A stretch of 6,799 bases of DNA, from NCBI GenBank assembly GCA_005889515.1, contig VBHE01000113.1, positions 1 through 6,799 of the forward strand. The letters run 5' to 3'. The stretch comes from Chloroflexota bacterium. GTDB lineage: Bacteria; Chloroflexota; Dormibacteria; Aeolococcales; Aeolococcaceae. Numbering within the stretch: the first letter of the stretch is position 1; each line of letters begins with the position of its first letter. Positions 1-5,415 of this stretch are shown here, piece by piece. A program made the translations under genes and the position numbers. Below the pieces are notes generated by a model. It made no database searches and was not told the DNA's origin. It saw only the letters and a program-made list of their open reading frames with translations.

Positions 1-579
1 CCGGAGATCGGTGAGCTGCGCGAGCCCTCGACGCCGGGGGCGGTGGGGAGCATCACCATGCCCCACAAGCGCAACCCGGAGGGCTCCGAGCATCTCGACA
101 CCCTCGCCCGGCTGGTGCGGGCGCAGGCGACGACGCTCCTCGAGGGCATGGTCGGCGAGCACGAGCGCGACGGCCGCGCCTGGAAGGCGGAGTGGATCGC
201 CCTCCCCGAGGCGTGCCTGCTCACCGGCGCGGCGCTCGCCCAGGCGCGGCGGCTGCTCGAGGGGCTCGAGGTCGACGCCGGACGGATGGCGCGCAACCTC
301 GCCGCCGGTGGCGGATACGCCGCGTCCGAGGCGGTGCTCGCCGAGCTCTCGCCGCGTCTGGGGAAGCATCGCGCCCAGGAGCTGCTCCAGGACGCGCTGC
401 GCGCGGGACGCGAGCGCGGCGAGACGCTCGAGGAGGCGCTCCGCGGCTCGGGCGCGCTCGACGGCGCGGCGCCGGCCGCGGCGACGGCGGGATGCCACCG
501 AGGCCGACCCGTGGGGCTGAGCACCGTCGCGCCACGGCTCGGCCTCGCGCTGCTGCCCACCCCGCTGGCGCGCCTCTAG
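1..579 (+). CDS. C-terminal part of an adenylosuccinate lyase/carboxymuconate cycloisomerase-type lyase (5' end outside window)
   Basis: The open frame enters from the left edge. At bases 46-78 it shows GSITMPHKRNP, the fumarase/aspartase superfamily signature (GSSxMPxKxNP), in the MPHKRNP form typical of adenylosuccinate lyase and 3-carboxy-cis,cis-muconate cycloisomerase. The first serine, the catalytic one in the family, is kept; the second is Ile. An EHERDGRAWKAEW segment and helical Ala/Leu/Glu-rich sequence follow, matching the family's C-terminal bundle. Such enzymes catalyse beta-elimination releasing fumarate or a related acid, or the reverse; the substrate here cannot be told. Family similarity fades near base 470. 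No in-frame stop separates it from the PLP enzyme: the frame runs to the TAG at 577-579, so its last ~23 codons are really the N-terminus of the next gene. The +1 frame has a TGA at 518-520 preceded by plausible codons, so the true end may be there after a small frameshift near 480-490. Confidence 0.8.
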   Translation, partial: PEIGELREPSTPGAVGSITMPHKRNPEGSEHLDTLARLVRAQATTLLEGMVGEHERDGRAWKAEWIALPEACLLTGAALAQARRLLEGLEVDAGRMARNLAAGGGYAASEAVLAELSPRLGKHRAQELLQDALRAGRERGETLEEALRGSGALDGAAPAAATAGCHRGRPVGLSTVAPRLGLALLPTPLARL

Positions 580-1494
580 CGCCTCGAGCGCGCCCTCGGC
601 GCGCCCCCGCTCTACTGCAAGCGCGACGACCTCTGCGGCTTCGCCCTCGCCGGCAACAAGACCCGCGCGCTCGAGTTCCTCGTCGGCGACGCGCTCGCCG
701 AGGGCTGCGACGCGCTGGTCACCGGCGGCGGCCCCGCCTCGAGCTACTGCCAGGGGGCGGCGGCTGCCGCGGCGGTGGCGCGGATGGGCTGCACGCTCGT
801 CCTCTACGGCGACGAGCCGCCCCTCCCCCACCCCAACCTGGTGCTCGCCCGCCGCTTCGGCGCCGAGGTGCGCTTCACCGGCGACCCCCGCCGCGAGTCC
901 GTCGACGCGGGGCTGGAGGACGCCGCCGCCGAGCTGCGCGGGGCGGGGCACCGTCCCTACGTGGTCCCCCGCGGCGGTGCCCGTGGGGTCGCCACGCTCG
1001 GCTACGCGGCCGCGGCCACGGAGGCGTTCGAGCAGCTCGACGCCGTGGGGGTGGAGCCCTCGCTCATGCTCGTCGCCACCGGCTCCGGGGTCAGCCAGGC
1101 AGGACTGGTGGCGGGGCTCGCGGCGGAGGACCGCCGGATGCGGCTGGCGGGAGCGGCGGTGAGCCGCCCGGTCGACGAGACCGCGGAGCGGGTGCTCGCC
1201 CTCGCCGGCGAGGGCGCCGCGCTCCTCGGCGCGCCCGCGCCCGCGGCGTCGTCGGTGGAGGTCCACGACGCCCGCGGCCCCGGCTACGGAATCCCCTCCG
1301 CCGAGGGCGAGCGCGCCACGGCCCTGGCCGCAACCCACGAGGGGCTCATCCTCGATCCCGCCTTCACCGCCAAGGCGTTCGGGCTCCTCCTCCGCCTGCT
1401 CGCCGCCGGCGACGTCGGCGGCCCCGTCCTCATCTGGCACACCGGCGGCACCGCGGTCGCGCTCGCCCACCGCGCCGCGGGGAGCGACCTGTGA
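511..1494 (+). pseudogene. D-cysteine desulfhydrase/ACC deaminase-family PLP enzyme, interrupted by in-frame TAG
   Basis: Read from GTG 511, with a weak GAGG upstream, the frame gives about 327 codons, the usual length for this fold-type II (tryptophan synthase beta-like) family. Recognisable parts in order are LPTPLARL near the N-terminus, KRDD, GNKTR with the PLP-binding lysine (codon 658-660, about residue 50), the phosphate-loop-like TGSGVSQAGL, and the C-terminal LDPAFTAKAF and HTGG segments. Family members deaminate or desulfhydrate small amino acids such as D-cysteine or 1-aminocyclopropane-1-carboxylate. The usual SN(H/Q) motif is replaced by ASSYCQ, so the substrate may differ. A TAG at 577-579 interrupts the frame between LPTPLARL and RLERALG. 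The next start downstream, GTG 775, gives a 239-residue product lacking the PLP lysine, so that fragment cannot be an ordinary active enzyme. Its TGA overlaps the GTG start of the next gene. Confidence 0.85.
577..579 (+). other. In-frame TAG inside the PLP-enzyme gene
   Basis: The local sequence is cgcctcTAGcgcctcGAGcgc, an imperfect tandem repeat in which the second copy reads GAG at the matching place. A single G-to-T change from an ancestral Leu-Glu-Arg repeat explains it. Homology to the family continues in the same frame on both sides, so this is a nonsense codon or base error and not a gene boundary. Every other gene end I could assign in the window is TGA. Confidence 0.8.
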
Positions 1495-2987
1495 CCCGGG
1501 GAAACCACGGCCCCTCCGACGAGGCGCCTGCGGCGGCGCTCATCGAGGCGGGGTTCGCCCTCGAGATCGCCGACGCGCCCCTGCTCCACGAGGGGCTGAC
1601 GCTCGCGGACATCGCCCACGTCCTCGACCTGCGGGCGCGCGGGATCGTCCCCGAGGAGGCGGCGCGCCGGCTGCTCGCCCTCCTCCTCGAGACCCACGGC
1701 GTGGCCGCGGAGGACTTCCCCTACGAGGCCGCCCACGGCGACCCCTACAACAGCCGCGAGCGCCTCTTCGTCGAGCGCATCGGCGACGACGCCGGCTGGC
1801 TCCACGCGGGGAGACCGCGACGGGAGGCGGCGCGGGTGGCGCTGCGACTCCTGCTCCGCAGCATGATCGTCGACCTCGTCGAGCAGGCCGCGGGGTTCGC
1901 CGCCGCGGCCGCGCGCGTCGCCGGGGAGCACTCGCGGACGCTGATGCCCGATCAGACCTATCTCCAGCAGGCGCAGCCGTCGACCTTCGGCCACTACCTG
2001 CTCACCTTCGCGTATCCCGCGCTGCGCGACGCCGACCGGCTGCTCGCCTGCCTCGACTGGGTCAACCTCAGCCCCGGCGGCGCCGGCTGCGTCAACGGCA
2101 GCCGGCTGGTGAGCGACCGCGAGCACATCGCCGCGCTGCTCGGCTTCGACGGCGTGATCGAGCACACCCGCGACGCCATGTGGCAGATCGACGGGCTGGT
2201 CGACCTGCTCGCCACCGCCGCCAGCCTCGTCACCAACCTGGCCAAGCTCGCCGAGGACCTCGAGATCTGGGACAGCCAGGAGTTCGACTTCGTCGAGCTC
2301 GCCGGTCCGTACACCCGGGCGAGCGTGCTCATGCCCCAGAAGCGCAACCCCTACGCGCTCGCCATCGTCCGTGGCGCCGCCGGCGTGCTCATCGGCAGGG
2401 TCAGCGGCTACCTCGCGGTGGTGAAGACGCCCTCGGCGCGCAGCGACAACCTCATCTACGCGCAGGGCGAGGTGCCCCGCGCGCTCGAGCTGGCACGGCG
2501 AGTGGTGCGGCTGATGGCCGAGGTGGTGGCGACGCTGGGGGTGCACCCGGAGCGCATGGAGCAGGCGCTGCTGTCGGGATTCTCCCAGGCGACCGACCTC
2601 GCCGAGCACGTGATGCAGACCTGCGGCGTCGACTACCGCACCGCATACCTCGTCGTCGGCCGTGCCGTGAACCGGGCGGGGCGTGGGGGGCTCCGCGGCG
2701 TCGACATCACCGGGGCGATGCTCGACCGCGCCGCGCAGGAGCAGATCGGCCGCCCCCTCGGGCTCACCGGCGCCGACCTGCGCGGGGTGCTCGACCCGCG
2801 CGCCATCGTGCAGACCCGCAGCGCACCCGGTGGCGCCGCGCCCGAGGTGGTGGAGCGGATGGCCGCCGGCTGCGCGGACGCGGCGCGTGCCCTCGATGCG
2901 CGTGCGGTCCGCCTGCGCGCCGTGCACCACGACGCGGTCGAGGAGCTGCTCCGCATCGCCGGCGAGGTCGCGGAGATCCCAGGCTGA
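1491..2987 (+). CDS. Argininosuccinate lyase-like protein (fumarase/aspartase superfamily) with altered active-site histidines
   Basis: This 498-residue protein matches the argininosuccinate lyase architecture and is slightly longer than typical ArgH (about 450-470). I chose GTG 1491 because it overlaps the preceding TGA (GTGA) and has GGGGAG about six bases upstream. The frame stays open far upstream of 1491, but that stretch only shadows the genes before it. Landmarks are an N-terminal helix with ADIAHVLDLRARGIVPEEAA, TYLQQAQPSTFGH at about 156-168, SPGGAG, the superfamily loop SVLMPQKRNP (Ser278, Lys284), PSARSDNLIYAQGE, and the C-terminal DLRGVLDPRAIVQTRSAPGG. ArgH splits argininosuccinate to arginine and fumarate. 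Here the conserved T-H-L-Q histidine is Tyr157, and the D-I/V-H motif is replaced by GDPYNSRE (Tyr86). It is therefore probably a paralogue acting on another C-N bonded substrate, not the housekeeping arginine enzyme. It is probably cotranscribed with the PLP gene. Confidence 0.88.
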   Translation: MTRGNHGPSDEAPAAALIEAGFALEIADAPLLHEGLTLADIAHVLDLRARGIVPEEAARRLLALLLETHGVAAEDFPYEAAHGDPYNSRERLFVERIGDDAGWLHAGRPRREAARVALRLLLRSMIVDLVEQAAGFAAAAARVAGEHSRTLMPDQTYLQQAQPSTFGHYLLTFAYPALRDADRLLACLDWVNLSPGGAGCVNGSRLVSDREHIAALLGFDGVIEHTRDAMWQIDGLVDLLATAASLVTNLAKLAEDLEIWDSQEFDFVELAGPYTRASVLMPQKRNPYALAIVRGAAGVLIGRVSGYLAVVKTPSARSDNLIYAQGEVPRALELARRVVRLMAEVVATLGVHPERMEQALLSGFSQATDLAEHVMQTCGVDYRTAYLVVGRAVNRAGRGGLRGVDITGAMLDRAAQEQIGRPLGLTGADLRGVLDPRAIVQTRSAPGGAAPEVVERMAAGCADAARALDARAVRLRAVHHDAVEELLRIAGEVAEIPG

Positions 2988-3094
2988 CCATGGAATCCCT
3001 GTGAGTCCAACGGTTTCGTCAGTTCGAGGAAAAAGCGCGCAGTCGCACCGGACTGCTGCTGACTTCTTGCGGCCGACGCGGCACAATCCCCGCC
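2988..3094 (+). promoter_or_regulatory. Intergenic region with a candidate promoter for the small Cys/His protein
   Basis: This 107-base gap follows the lyase and is less GC-rich than its surroundings in places, for example the gaggaaaaagc stretch. I see a -35-like CTGACT at 3059-3064, a 17-base spacer, and a -10-like CACAAT at 3082-3087; each hexamer matches the sigma-70 consensus at four of six positions. The predicted start of transcription falls on or next to the GTG at 3095, implying a leaderless message. I see no clear terminator hairpin for the upstream operon. Confidence 0.45.
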
Positions 3095-3349
3095 GTGGCG
3101 ATAGCAGCCGCCGGTCCACGGTGTCCGTTCGGGGTGCGCGGCCTCGACTCCGCGGAGATGGCGGCGTGCCTCGGCTACGACCCCGAGATGGTCCGGGTGG
3201 GCGCCGAGCGCATCGTCGGCGGGGGCCGGTCCTGCAGTCACCTGCGGGCCCAGCGGAATCTGGCCCGGCGGGGGGCCTACATCAGCGCCTGCACCCACCC
3301 GGTCCTCGGCACGGCCCTCGCCGCCGACGGGGTCAGGCCTCGCGGATGA
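3095..3349 (+). CDS. Small Cys/His-rich protein, possible metal-binding (84 aa, unknown function)
   Basis: I do not recognise a named family. The GTG-started protein has four cysteines (10, 25, 47, 66) and CxH pairs SCSH (47-49) and ACTH (66-68), a spacing that could build a zinc or iron site. A PFGVRGLDSAEM segment near the N-terminus and QRNLARRGAYIS before the last CxH look like ordered protein. Codon third positions are strongly G/C after the first few codons, supporting real coding. No Shine-Dalgarno precedes the GTG, but a CACAAT -10-like hexamer lies exactly seven bases upstream, fitting leaderless translation. No signal peptide or membrane segment is visible. Its 3' end overlaps the end of the convergent OsmC gene by 17 bases. 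It may be regulatory or a small metal-binding factor; the function is open. Confidence 0.6.
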   Translation: MAIAAAGPRCPFGVRGLDSAEMAACLGYDPEMVRVGAERIVGGGRSCSHLRAQRNLARRGAYISACTHPVLGTALAADGVRPRG

Positions 3350-3725
3350 CGTACTCGACCTTCGGGGCGTTGCGCAGGGTGTTCGACACGTAGCAGATGC
3401 CCGCGGCCCACTCGAGCAGCTGCGCGAGATCGCCAGGGGGGTGGCTGCAGCGCACCTCGACCCGGAGCGCACCGAAGCCGGGCCCCGCGTACTCGCCGGC
3501 CGCGGTCACCGAGAGGTCCCCGGGGAGGTCGACGCGCCGCTTGCGCGCGATGTGCGCCAGTGCCATGGTGAAGCAGGTCGCAAGCGAGGCGAGGAGCAGC
3601 TCGGTGGGCGTCGGCCCGGTGTCGGTCCCGCCCGCCACGGTCTCGGGCTCGTCGGCGTTGAGCTCGAACTGGCGGATGGGGACGCGACAGCGGTAGCCTC
3701 CACTCCAGTATGCGGTGACCTCCAC
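3333..3725 (-). CDS. OsmC-family peroxiredoxin-like protein
   Basis: The product is about 130 residues, typical for OsmC/Ohr-fold proteins, which reduce organic hydroperoxides using two cysteines and act in the cytoplasm. The sequence shows PTELLLASLATCFTM, carrying the first conserved cysteine after the family's P-x-E-L-L motif, and GICYVSNTL, carrying the second in its C-x-V-S-x-T-L context. The frame extends further upstream, but only into the divergent nitrile hydratase gene. I chose GTG 3725, giving an N-terminus MEVTAYW followed by the beta-strand region common in the family. A CACAAT hexamer lies exactly seven bases before this GTG and there is no Shine-Dalgarno, so a leaderless transcript is likely. 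It is divergent from the nitrile hydratase operon with only 35 bases between starts. It could protect the oxidation-sensitive cysteine metal centre, but that link is inference. A role against another thiol-reactive compound is equally possible. Confidence 0.88.
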   Translation of the reverse strand: MEVTAYWSGGYRCRVPIRQFELNADEPETVAGGTDTGPTPTELLLASLATCFTMALAHIARKRRVDLPGDLSVTAAGEYAGPGFGALRVEVRCSHPPGDLAQLLEWAAGICYVSNTLRNAPKVEYVIREA

Positions 3726-3738
3726 GATGGTGATTGTG
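3723..3738 (-). promoter_or_regulatory. -10-like CACAAT placed seven bases before the OsmC GTG
   Basis: Read on the minus strand, CACAAT (3738-3733) is followed by seven bases and the GTG start. The same arrangement precedes the small Cys/His gene at 3082-3097. No convincing -35 hexamer lies 16-18 bases further upstream, so this rests on the -10 match and spacing alone. If correct, this element lies between the divergent OsmC and nitrile hydratase starts. Confidence 0.4.
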
Positions 3739-3747
3739 GCAACTCGA

Positions 3748-3755
3748 GGGAGGAG
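3748..3755 (+). promoter_or_regulatory. Strong ribosome binding site of the nitrile hydratase beta gene
   Basis: GGGAGGAG sits five bases before ATG 3761 and decides the start over an in-frame TTG at 3734. This purine-rich site is the clearest Shine-Dalgarno in the window and contrasts with the apparently leaderless OsmC gene diverging from it. Confidence 0.8.
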
Positions 3756-3760
3756 AGCGG

Positions 3761-4426
3761 ATGGACGGGGTTCACGACCTGGGCGGCATGCAGAACATGG
3801 GTGCGGTCCAGCTCCCCGAGCCGAACGAGCCGGTGTTCCACGAGCCCTGGGAGGCGAGGATCTTCGCCATCGGGGCGCTCTGCCAGTCACGCCTCACCGG
3901 CGCCAACCTCGACGCCTTCCGCTTCGCCATCGACCGCACGCCGCCCGACGAGTACCTGGCCCTCCCCTACTACAACCGGTGGCTGCGGATGGCGGAGACC
4001 CTGCTGACCGAGACCGGAGTGCTCGCGCCGGGAGCGATCGACGCCCGGGTGCGCAGACGCCTGGGTGAGCGGGTGGCCGAGCCACCCGCCCCGGAGCCGA
4101 ACAAGCCCGACTACAAGGCGACCGGGCCGGGGTCGCTGCGCCAGGTCGACGACCCGCCGCGCTTCGCCGCCGGCCAGCGGGTCCGGACCGTCGACCTGCA
4201 GACCTCCGGCCACACCCGGCTGCCCCGCTACGTGCGACGGCGCGAGGGCGTCGTCGACCGTGTCCAGCCGGCGATGGTGCTCCCCGACACCAACGCGCAC
4301 TTCATCGCCGAGAACCCCCAGCACGTGTACTCGGTGCGCTTCGACTCCACCGAGCTGTGGGGACCGGAGGCGGAGCGGTTCACCACCTGTGTCGACCTCT
4401 ACGAAAGCTACCTGGAGGCGGTCTGA
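3761..4426 (+). CDS. nthB: Nitrile hydratase beta subunit
   Basis: The 221-residue protein has the usual length and begins with the family-typical MDGVHDLGGMQNMG, followed by EPNEPVFHEPWEARIFAI. An N-terminal helical domain (PPDEYLALPYYNRWL, about 61-75) is followed by the SH3-like C-terminal barrel with HTRLPRYVRRREGVV (from His151), LPDTNAHF and the closing VRFDSTELWGPEAE. With the alpha subunit it forms the enzyme that hydrates nitriles to amides in the cytoplasm; beta-subunit arginines contact the oxidised cysteines of the metal centre. ATG 3761 is supported by a strong ribosome binding site. The beta-before-alpha order is the one common for cobalt-type enzymes. Its TGA overlaps the alpha ATG (TGATG), indicating coupled translation. 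The divergent neighbour is the OsmC gene. No frameshift or missing landmark is seen. Confidence 0.97.
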   Translation: MDGVHDLGGMQNMGAVQLPEPNEPVFHEPWEARIFAIGALCQSRLTGANLDAFRFAIDRTPPDEYLALPYYNRWLRMAETLLTETGVLAPGAIDARVRRRLGERVAEPPAPEPNKPDYKATGPGSLRQVDDPPRFAAGQRVRTVDLQTSGHTRLPRYVRRREGVVDRVQPAMVLPDTNAHFIAENPQHVYSVRFDSTELWGPEAERFTTCVDLYESYLEAV

Positions 4427-5031
4427 TGGCGATTCAGACGCGAACCGAGGAGTCGTTCACGCCGGCGATGCGCACCGAGGCCCTCGAGGACATCCTCACC
4501 GAGCGCGGGCTCGTCGACCCCAAGGTCCTCGCCGGGCTCATCAAGAACTTCGAGGAGAACGTCGGGCCGATGAACGGCGCCCGGGTCGTCGCCCGCGCCT
4601 GGGTGGACCCGGAGTTCCGCGCCCGCCTGCTCGCCGACGCCACGGCCGCCTCCGCCGAGCTCGGCTACAAGGGCGCGCAGGGGGAGTGCATCGTCGCCCT
4701 CGAGAACACCGACCGGGTGCACCACGTCGTCGTCTGCACCCTCTGCTCCTGCTACCCATGGCCGCTCCTCGGCCTGCCGCCCGGCTGGTACAAGGACCCG
4801 GCCTACCGCGCCCGCGTCGTCCGCGAGCCGCGGACGGTGCTCGCCGAGTTCGGCCTGACCCTCGGCGCCGGCGTCGAGGTCAGGGTGTGGGACAGCACCG
4901 CCGAGGTGCGCTACCTCGTGCTCCCGCAGCGGCCGGCCGGCACCGAGGGGCTCACCGAGGAGGAGCTCGCCGCCCTCGTGACCCGCGACGCGATGGTCGG
5001 GATCGCCAGCGTCGCCGCTCCGCGCCGATGA
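4426..5031 (+). CDS. nthA: Nitrile hydratase alpha subunit, cobalt-type
   Basis: This 201-residue subunit carries the metal site CTLCSC at residues 104-109 (bases 4735-4752), followed by YPWPLLGLPPGWYK and RARVVREPR, all hallmark segments. In this family the three cysteines and backbone amides hold low-spin Co(III) or Fe(III), and two cysteines are oxidised to sulfinic and sulfenic forms. Thr in the second position (CTLCSC, not CSLCSC) is the known marker of cobalt enzymes. The N-terminal helical arm (residues about 10-50) contains LVDPKVLAGLIKNFEENVGP. The start has GGAGG at 4414-4418 and overlaps the beta stop. Its own TGA overlaps the accessory ATG (ATGA). The length and single metal motif fit nitrile hydratase. 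Thiocyanate hydrolase, which shares the fold, is less likely given the linked full beta subunit and activator. The metal assignment comes from the motif only. Confidence 0.97.
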   Translation: MAIQTRTEESFTPAMRTEALEDILTERGLVDPKVLAGLIKNFEENVGPMNGARVVARAWVDPEFRARLLADATAASAELGYKGAQGECIVALENTDRVHHVVVCTLCSCYPWPLLGLPPGWYKDPAYRARVVREPRTVLAEFGLTLGAGVEVRVWDSTAEVRYLVLPQRPAGTEGLTEEELAALVTRDAMVGIASVAAPRR

Positions 5032-5399
5032 CCGCCCCGGCGGCTCCGCCGGCTCTGCAGGGCGCGTCGGCGCCGCCACGGAGCAACGGCGAGCTGGTCT
5101 TCGCCGAGCCGTGGGAGGGGCGCGCCTTCGGGCTCGCCCTCGCCCTCCACGAGGCCGGCACCTTCACCTGGAAGGAGTTCTCGACCGAGCTCGCCGGCAG
5201 CATCGCCCGGTGGGAGCGAGCCCACCCCGCGGATGAGGAGTACTCGTACTACCGGTGCTGGCTCGAGGCTCTCGAATCGCTCCTCGAGGATCGCGGGATC
5301 GTCGACCGGGCGGTGACCCTCGACCGCGCCGTGCACCTCCGCGAGCGCCCTGCCGGCCACGACCACCGGCACGACCACCACCACGACCACGGGGGCTGA
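5028..5399 (+). CDS. Nitrile hydratase accessory (activator) protein with His-rich C-terminal tail
   Basis: The 123-residue protein resembles the N-terminal domain of the beta subunit: FAEPWEGRAFGLALALHEAG and YYRCWLEALESLLEDRGIV parallel EPVFHEPWEARIFAI and YYNRWLRMAETLL upstream. It belongs to the nitrile hydratase accessory family (the P14K/NhlE type), small proteins that carry an apo-alpha subunit while cobalt is inserted and then exchange for the beta subunit (self-subunit swapping). The last 13 residues (111-123) are HDHRHDHHHDHGG, with seven His and three Asp, a likely metal-binding tail similar in style to those of nickel chaperones UreE and HypB. ATG 5028 overlaps the alpha TGA with no separate ribosome binding site, so it is translationally coupled. 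The first ~20 residues are Ala/Pro-rich and probably disordered. I know of no such tail as a standard feature of this family, but cannot check that here. Confidence 0.92.
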   Translation: MTAPAAPPALQGASAPPRSNGELVFAEPWEGRAFGLALALHEAGTFTWKEFSTELAGSIARWERAHPADEEYSYYRCWLEALESLLEDRGIVDRAVTLDRAVHLRERPAGHDHRHDHHHDHGG

Positions 5400-5415
5400 T
5401 CCCCGGGCCTGAGCT
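5400..5415. other. Short convergent junction between the nitrile hydratase operon and the DUF1116 gene
   Basis: Only 16 bases separate the two convergent genes. A small GGGG-CTGAT-CCCC inverted repeat spans the accessory stop, and a CTGA-GCT-TCAG repeat (5409-5419) covers the DUF1116 stop. Neither has a T-tract or a long stem. They might slow polymerase in either direction, but I do not call a terminator. Confidence 0.25.

Noticed and set aside
192..1490. Very long open + frame continuous with the argininosuccinate lyase-like gene, giving an apparent 931-residue protein
   Set aside because: The upstream part is Arg/Pro/Gly/Ala-rich shadow sequence opposite genuine coding in another frame. 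Family homology begins only after GTG 1491.
1284..3119. Long minus-strand ORF of 611 codons antisense to the lyase
   Set aside because: It is the antisense of a strongly conserved lyase; the translation shows no family motif, and such ORFs are common in GC-rich DNA.
4426..5031. Thiocyanate hydrolase instead of nitrile hydratase
   Set aside because: The beta subunit is a full-length nitrile hydratase beta and the third gene is a nitrile hydratase-type activator, so the ordinary nitrile hydratase assignment is better.
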